In this document: positions 61,145 through 64,000 of the stretch, one piece after another | How positions within the stretch are numbered: the stretch's first letter is position 1 | How the letters are laid out: every line of letters begins with the position of its first letter | Origin: Trypanosoma brucei gambiense DAL972 | Taxonomy: Eukaryota > Euglenozoa > Kinetoplastea > Trypanosomatida > Trypanosomatidae | DNA: 64,000 bases | Direction: 5' to 3' | NCBI RefSeq assembly: GCF_000210295.1 | Contig: NC_026740.1 | Location: 248,001 to 312,000 of the forward strand | Notes under the pieces: model-generated | What the model saw: the letters and a program-made list of their open reading frames with translations, nothing else | Told to the model about the DNA's origin: nothing | The model's database searches: none | Translations under genes and position numbers: made by a program

Positions 61145-61481
61145 ATGCTCCGCGTTTCCATTCCCGCACTCAAGACGCTGCAGCCTCTGGGCTCGCGTGT
61201 GCTGGTGAGACGCACTCTGGCAGCCAAGCAAACAAAGGCCGGTGTGCTCATCCCTGAGCAAGTTGCTGGTAAAGTCAACGAGGGTACCGTTGTCGCTGTG
61301 GCGGCTGCAACAAAGGACTGGACACCGAGTGTGAAGGTTAATGACACTGTGCTACTTCCTGAGTTTGGTGGAAGCAGTATTAAGCTGGAAGGAGAGGAAC
61401 TGTTCCTCTACAACGAAGACTCGTTGCTTGGTGTTATCCAGAATTGAAGGATGGACAGTAACCGCTAACGTGCATCACGTC
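61079..61481 (+). repeat. 403-bp duplicated block, copy B (HSP10 gene plus flanks)
   Basis: Partner of 58883-59285 with a single base difference. Confidence 0.97.
61145..61447 (+). CDS. HSP10: 10-kDa chaperonin HSP10, copy 2
   Basis: Codes for exactly the same 100 residues as the copy at 58949, without even a silent change. It has its own predicted spliced-leader acceptor (AG 61061-61062) and a different 3' flank beyond 61481, so the two mRNAs would differ in most of their 3' UTR and may be regulated differently. Same role: co-chaperonin of mitochondrial HSP60. Confidence 0.97.
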   Translation: MLRVSIPALKTLQPLGSRVLVRRTLAAKQTKAGVLIPEQVAGKVNEGTVVAVAAATKDWTPSVKVNDTVLLPEFGGSSIKLEGEELFLYNEDSLLGVIQN

Positions 61482-61979
61482 CCACATATGGGATGCGAAA
61501 CCCGCTATTTCCATTATCTATTTTCTTATTATCACTATCACTATTGTTATTTTTAATTACTGTTCGGACAAGTGAAACGATTTTCTCCACTTCCTGTGTT
61601 CGCCCATCGGTATGCATCGGATTTTGGGACACCAACATTCATCGCATTGCGCGCGCTTGACGCCCCCGGCACCGGGGCAGTTGTATCAGTTCACTTTTTC
61701 CTAAATATTGGTCACTACGTTTCCTTTTTTAAAAAAAAAATTATTCTTTCCCCGGCAATCCCGTTTCGCCACTATTACGCCTCGCATCGGGATGCACAGT
61801 GGCAAAGGTTGTCCCACGGGCGGTCAACTAGTGTGGGTTACGTTCCCATAATTACACATTTGTGGTAGGTAAAAGCACGTTCGGTATTTTCAGTGTTGCA
61901 CAGGAGGCCCTAGTGCAGTTCTGCAACGGCGTTGCTGTGACTTCTCTTGACTCGTTTGTTGCATGTGCCCGCGGTGGAG
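61448..61979. other. Spacer, 0.53 kb
   Basis: The first 34 bases belong to the duplicated block. T6A10 palindrome at 61725-61740. An open frame at 61572-61868 has only a GTG start and no family signal. Confidence 0.5.
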
Positions 61980-63032
61980 ATGTTTCGCTATCGTTGCCGC
62001 AACGCTAAAAACCTGTTGCTGATGCGCAACATACGCCGTTGGTACACAAGTGCGGGCAACGATGAGAATCTACCATCCGCGCAAGAACCACCGTTGGCAG
62101 GCGTTTCATCACCAACGCTGTGGAGGAACGGTGGTGTGCTGGGCGAGGGCATGTTGGGAAACCCACGTGTGGCAGCAACAACACCGCAGGAGGTGGAGGA
62201 AACGTTTCGCTGCTCCGTCCTTGCCCGTACGGTTAGCAACTTGAAGTTGCGGCGTTACCTCCAGAAATTGGAACCAAAGGATCACACATTAGTCCTTGCG
62301 GCTCTTCGTGGAGCTCAAGCTGGTGGGCTTCGATTGGATACGAAAACTAACGAAGTGGCCCTCTCTAAGCTGATGGATGGAGGCCAACTGCAGGCAAGTA
62401 TGGAGATTTATCGGAAGATGATTCAGAATCGTATGAATCCAACAGCAAACACATATGCCACGCTTATGCACATGTGCATCGAGCGGGATATGCCGGAGGC
62501 GTGCCAGAAACTTTTTGAGGAGATGGTCAAGCGTGGCCAGTCACCCAACACACGGAACTACGAAATGTATATTGGGTCGCTCGCAATGGATAATCCGCCC
62601 AAATGGAAAAAAGCTATTGAGGTGTTTGACCGCATGTCACGGGAGCGTCACGGCAAACACCTGACGGCAGCAACATACGAGTCCCTTATGCGCGTCTACC
62701 TGAATATGACGCCATTTGACTGGCGGGTGGTTTACAACTGCTACTATGAAATGCGCTCTCGCCGACCCCAAATTCAGCTACGGTGGGAGACCTATCACTT
62801 GGTGGCGGAAGCACTGCGCCGTGGTCAAGCAGGGTACACGCGGCGCCTCATCACATACTTGGATGCGTGGTTTTGTATAACGTACTTTCGCTCCTGGGAG
62901 TTTTTCATGGGCTTCATGTTTTACATCTGCCTGATGTTTCTCATTAAGGGTCTTATTAGTTGGGTGGTTGTCTGGTACTATGGGCGCGCCGTTAACGCAA
63001 GCAGGGGTGCGTCGGAGTCTGTCATCTTATAG
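61980..63032 (+). CDS. PPR protein with C-terminal membrane segment
   Basis: 350 residues from ATG 61980 (MFRYRCRNAKNLLLMRNIRRWY); the frame extends only to a TTG upstream. The N-terminus is strongly basic and presequence-like, implying mitochondria. Residues about 135-270 contain pentatricopeptide repeats, for example NTYATLMHMCIERDMPEACQ, KLFEEMVKRGQSPNTRNY and AIEVFDRMSRERHGKHLTAATYESLM. PPR proteins bind organellar RNA in processing, editing or translation. Unusual: after the repeats a hydrophobic stretch (about 305-337, FFMGFMFYICLMFLIKGLISWVVVWYYG) forms one or two membrane segments, so it is probably anchored in the inner membrane. The C-terminus is short and polar. Which RNA or ribosome it serves cannot be told from the sequence. 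Confidence 0.9.
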   Translation: MFRYRCRNAKNLLLMRNIRRWYTSAGNDENLPSAQEPPLAGVSSPTLWRNGGVLGEGMLGNPRVAATTPQEVEETFRCSVLARTVSNLKLRRYLQKLEPKDHTLVLAALRGAQAGGLRLDTKTNEVALSKLMDGGQLQASMEIYRKMIQNRMNPTANTYATLMHMCIERDMPEACQKLFEEMVKRGQSPNTRNYEMYIGSLAMDNPPKWKKAIEVFDRMSRERHGKHLTAATYESLMRVYLNMTPFDWRVVYNCYYEMRSRRPQIQLRWETYHLVAEALRRGQAGYTRRLITYLDAWFCITYFRSWEFFMGFMFYICLMFLIKGLISWVVVWYYGRAVNASRGASESVIL

Positions 63033-63438
63033 GGGCGCCCGTAGCACCATACAAAGAGGAACGAGAGCGTAATACCGATGCAAAGCGCCTTTGCGGCACT
63101 GGGAAGAAAACAAGGTGATCACGGGCAGCTTGGATGGCCGTATTGAAGGAGGGGAGAGGTGAGGAATGCCCTTCGTCTCGTTGTACGGATAAGTGACGTA
63201 GTGCCACAGAGCAACCGATTCAATTTTCACGTGCGGGGGCGGACCAGCTTCCGCTCTTGCGTGGTGGTGTCCAAAACACTTTGTCTTGTCATTCCTGCGC
63301 CCCCCCCCCCACACACACACACACCCATTTATCCTTTGCGGGTCCCCCTTTTTCTCCCACGGTAGACGGGCGAGCGATACCAGTTTAGCCTATTTAACGT
63401 TATTTTTCCCGATAGGACCACCCGCCCCTTCTCGCTTA
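63033..63438. other. Spacer, 0.4 kb
   Basis: C run then CA repeat (63299-63326). Pyrimidine-rich tracts near 63342-63358 and 63399-63410 with AGs at 63363-63364 and 63415-63416 are candidate acceptors for the last gene. Confidence 0.5.
63299..63326. repeat. C run plus CA microsatellite
   Basis: About 12 C residues followed by eight CA units. Confidence 0.85.
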
Positions 63439-64000
63439 ATGCCTGAGCAGTTGGGCGCGGAGGCACCGCAGCACGTTGTCCCAGAGGGGGACCAGAGCGC
63501 AGGATCTGAAGCCGGGAATGTCACGAGGGGAACCAAAAACCACGATGACAGCGATCCTTTTGTCTCACTCCGGTACATGGAAGACCGGAAGCAACTCGAG
63601 ACACAGGCGCGCGCTGTCGTAACGGCGTTACTTGCAGAGAAAGGCGAGGTGTACGTGCAAGGACTTCTTCAAGCAGAAATACAGCGGGTGAAGAAAAAGG
63701 AATCGGAAGCGGCGGCGATAAAAAAGAAGATTTCAGCAGCCACCAAATTGGCGGGAGAACTGAAGGGAGATATCCGGCGGGAGACTGAGGCAAAGGCAGA
63801 AGAGGAGCATATGTGCAAAAACCTCCAAGCGGAGATGAAACGACGAAGCACACTCACAGAGGAAGCTACCAGAAGGATGGAAAGCCGCCGGCTCACCCTC
63901 AAGAAAGATGTGGAAACCAGCGTCCGGGACGTGCGGGAGAAGTATGACGATCGCAAGCGGCAGGCGATGGAATTAGTAGAGGAGAACAAGCGCCTTACGG
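63439..64000 (+). CDS. Taxilin-like coiled-coil protein, 5' part only
   Basis: An open frame begins at ATG 63439 (MPEQLGAEAPQ) and is still open at the window end, giving 187 residues. After a polar start it becomes a continuous Lys/Glu/Arg-rich coiled coil (LLQAEIQRVKKKESEAAAIKK). The stretch CKNLQAEMKRRSTLTEEATRR followed by DVREKYDDRK and ELVEENKRL parallels the taxilin pattern (LCRELQ-x-QNK, then helices ending in N-x-KL-x-EEN). Taxilins bind syntaxins and act in vesicle traffic; in flagellates, taxilin-like proteins are also linked to the flagellum. The call is moderately sure; a generic coiled-coil protein is the alternative. Pyrimidine tracts and AGs upstream support the start. Confidence 0.75.
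   Translation, partial: MPEQLGAEAPQHVVPEGDQSAGSEAGNVTRGTKNHDDSDPFVSLRYMEDRKQLETQARAVVTALLAEKGEVYVQGLLQAEIQRVKKKESEAAAIKKKISAATKLAGELKGDIRRETEAKAEEEHMCKNLQAEMKRRSTLTEEATRRMESRRLTLKKDVETSVRDVREKYDDRKRQAMELVEENKRLT

Noticed and set aside
61572..61868. 98-codon frame after HSP10 copy 2
   Set aside because: Starts only at GTG and crosses a poly(A) run; not coding-like.
1..64000. Mobile elements, CRISPR arrays or bacterial-style operons
   Set aside because: No terminal repeats, reverse transcriptase, transposase, spaced direct repeats or Shine-Dalgarno organisation seen. The shared direction of the genes is trypanosome polycistronic layout, not a bacterial operon.

Overview
The window is nuclear DNA of a kinetoplastid, almost certainly the Trypanosoma brucei group. 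All 26 protein-coding loci lie on the + strand, have no visible introns, and are separated by AT-rich spacers full of polypyrimidine tracts followed by AG. This is the layout of a polycistronic unit processed by spliced-leader trans-splicing and polyadenylation. The gene content fits as well: a bacterial-type asparagine synthetase A next to tandem GPx-type tryparedoxin peroxidases, Y14, a sphingosine kinase, a PDI and HSP10. From memory this order matches part of T. brucei chromosome 7; that is recollection, not a search. Start codons given here are ATGs. Where the longest open frame begins at GTG or TTG, I moved the start to the first in-frame ATG.

Layout. 0-5 kb: a RAD5/SHPRH-like SNF2-RING protein. 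5-8 kb: an unusually long (3 kb) gene-free, repeat-rich spacer. 8-15 kb: an unrecognised charged protein, asparagine synthetase A, and two nearly identical tryparedoxin peroxidases; the first has lost its peroxidatic cysteine. 15-23 kb: a 1312-residue unrecognised protein, a small conserved-looking protein, the exon-junction protein Y14, a possible small membrane protein, a tRNA-Gly(GCC), and an Ist3/RBMX2-like RRM protein. 23-33 kb: two large related RCC1-repeat loci with an ApaG-domain gene between them; the second RCC1 locus is broken by a frameshift. 35-46 kb: a large acidic protein with a C-terminal RMD5-like RING, a protease-like/armadillo protein that seems to lack the catalytic histidine, and sphingosine kinase. 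47-54 kb: a pentapeptide-repeat protein, a syntaxin-6-like tail-anchored protein, EMC7 and a two-domain PDI. 54-64 kb: CFAP61 (axonemal), two HSP10 copies in a 403-bp duplicated block flanking an acyl-ACP-thioesterase-like gene, a membrane-anchored PPR protein, and the 5' part of a taxilin-like coiled-coil gene that runs off the window.

The genes do not form one pathway, as is usual for trypanosome polycistrons. Themes that recur are mitochondrial function (HSP10, PPR protein, peroxidase with presequence), RNA processing (Y14, Ist3-like), and the secretory pathway (EMC7, PDI, syntaxin-6-like, taxilin-like). I found no CRISPR array, insertion sequence, rRNA or recognisable retroposon. The strongest points for follow-up are the cysteine-less peroxidase paralogue, the broken RCC1 gene, the protease-like ARM protein and the HSP10 duplication.
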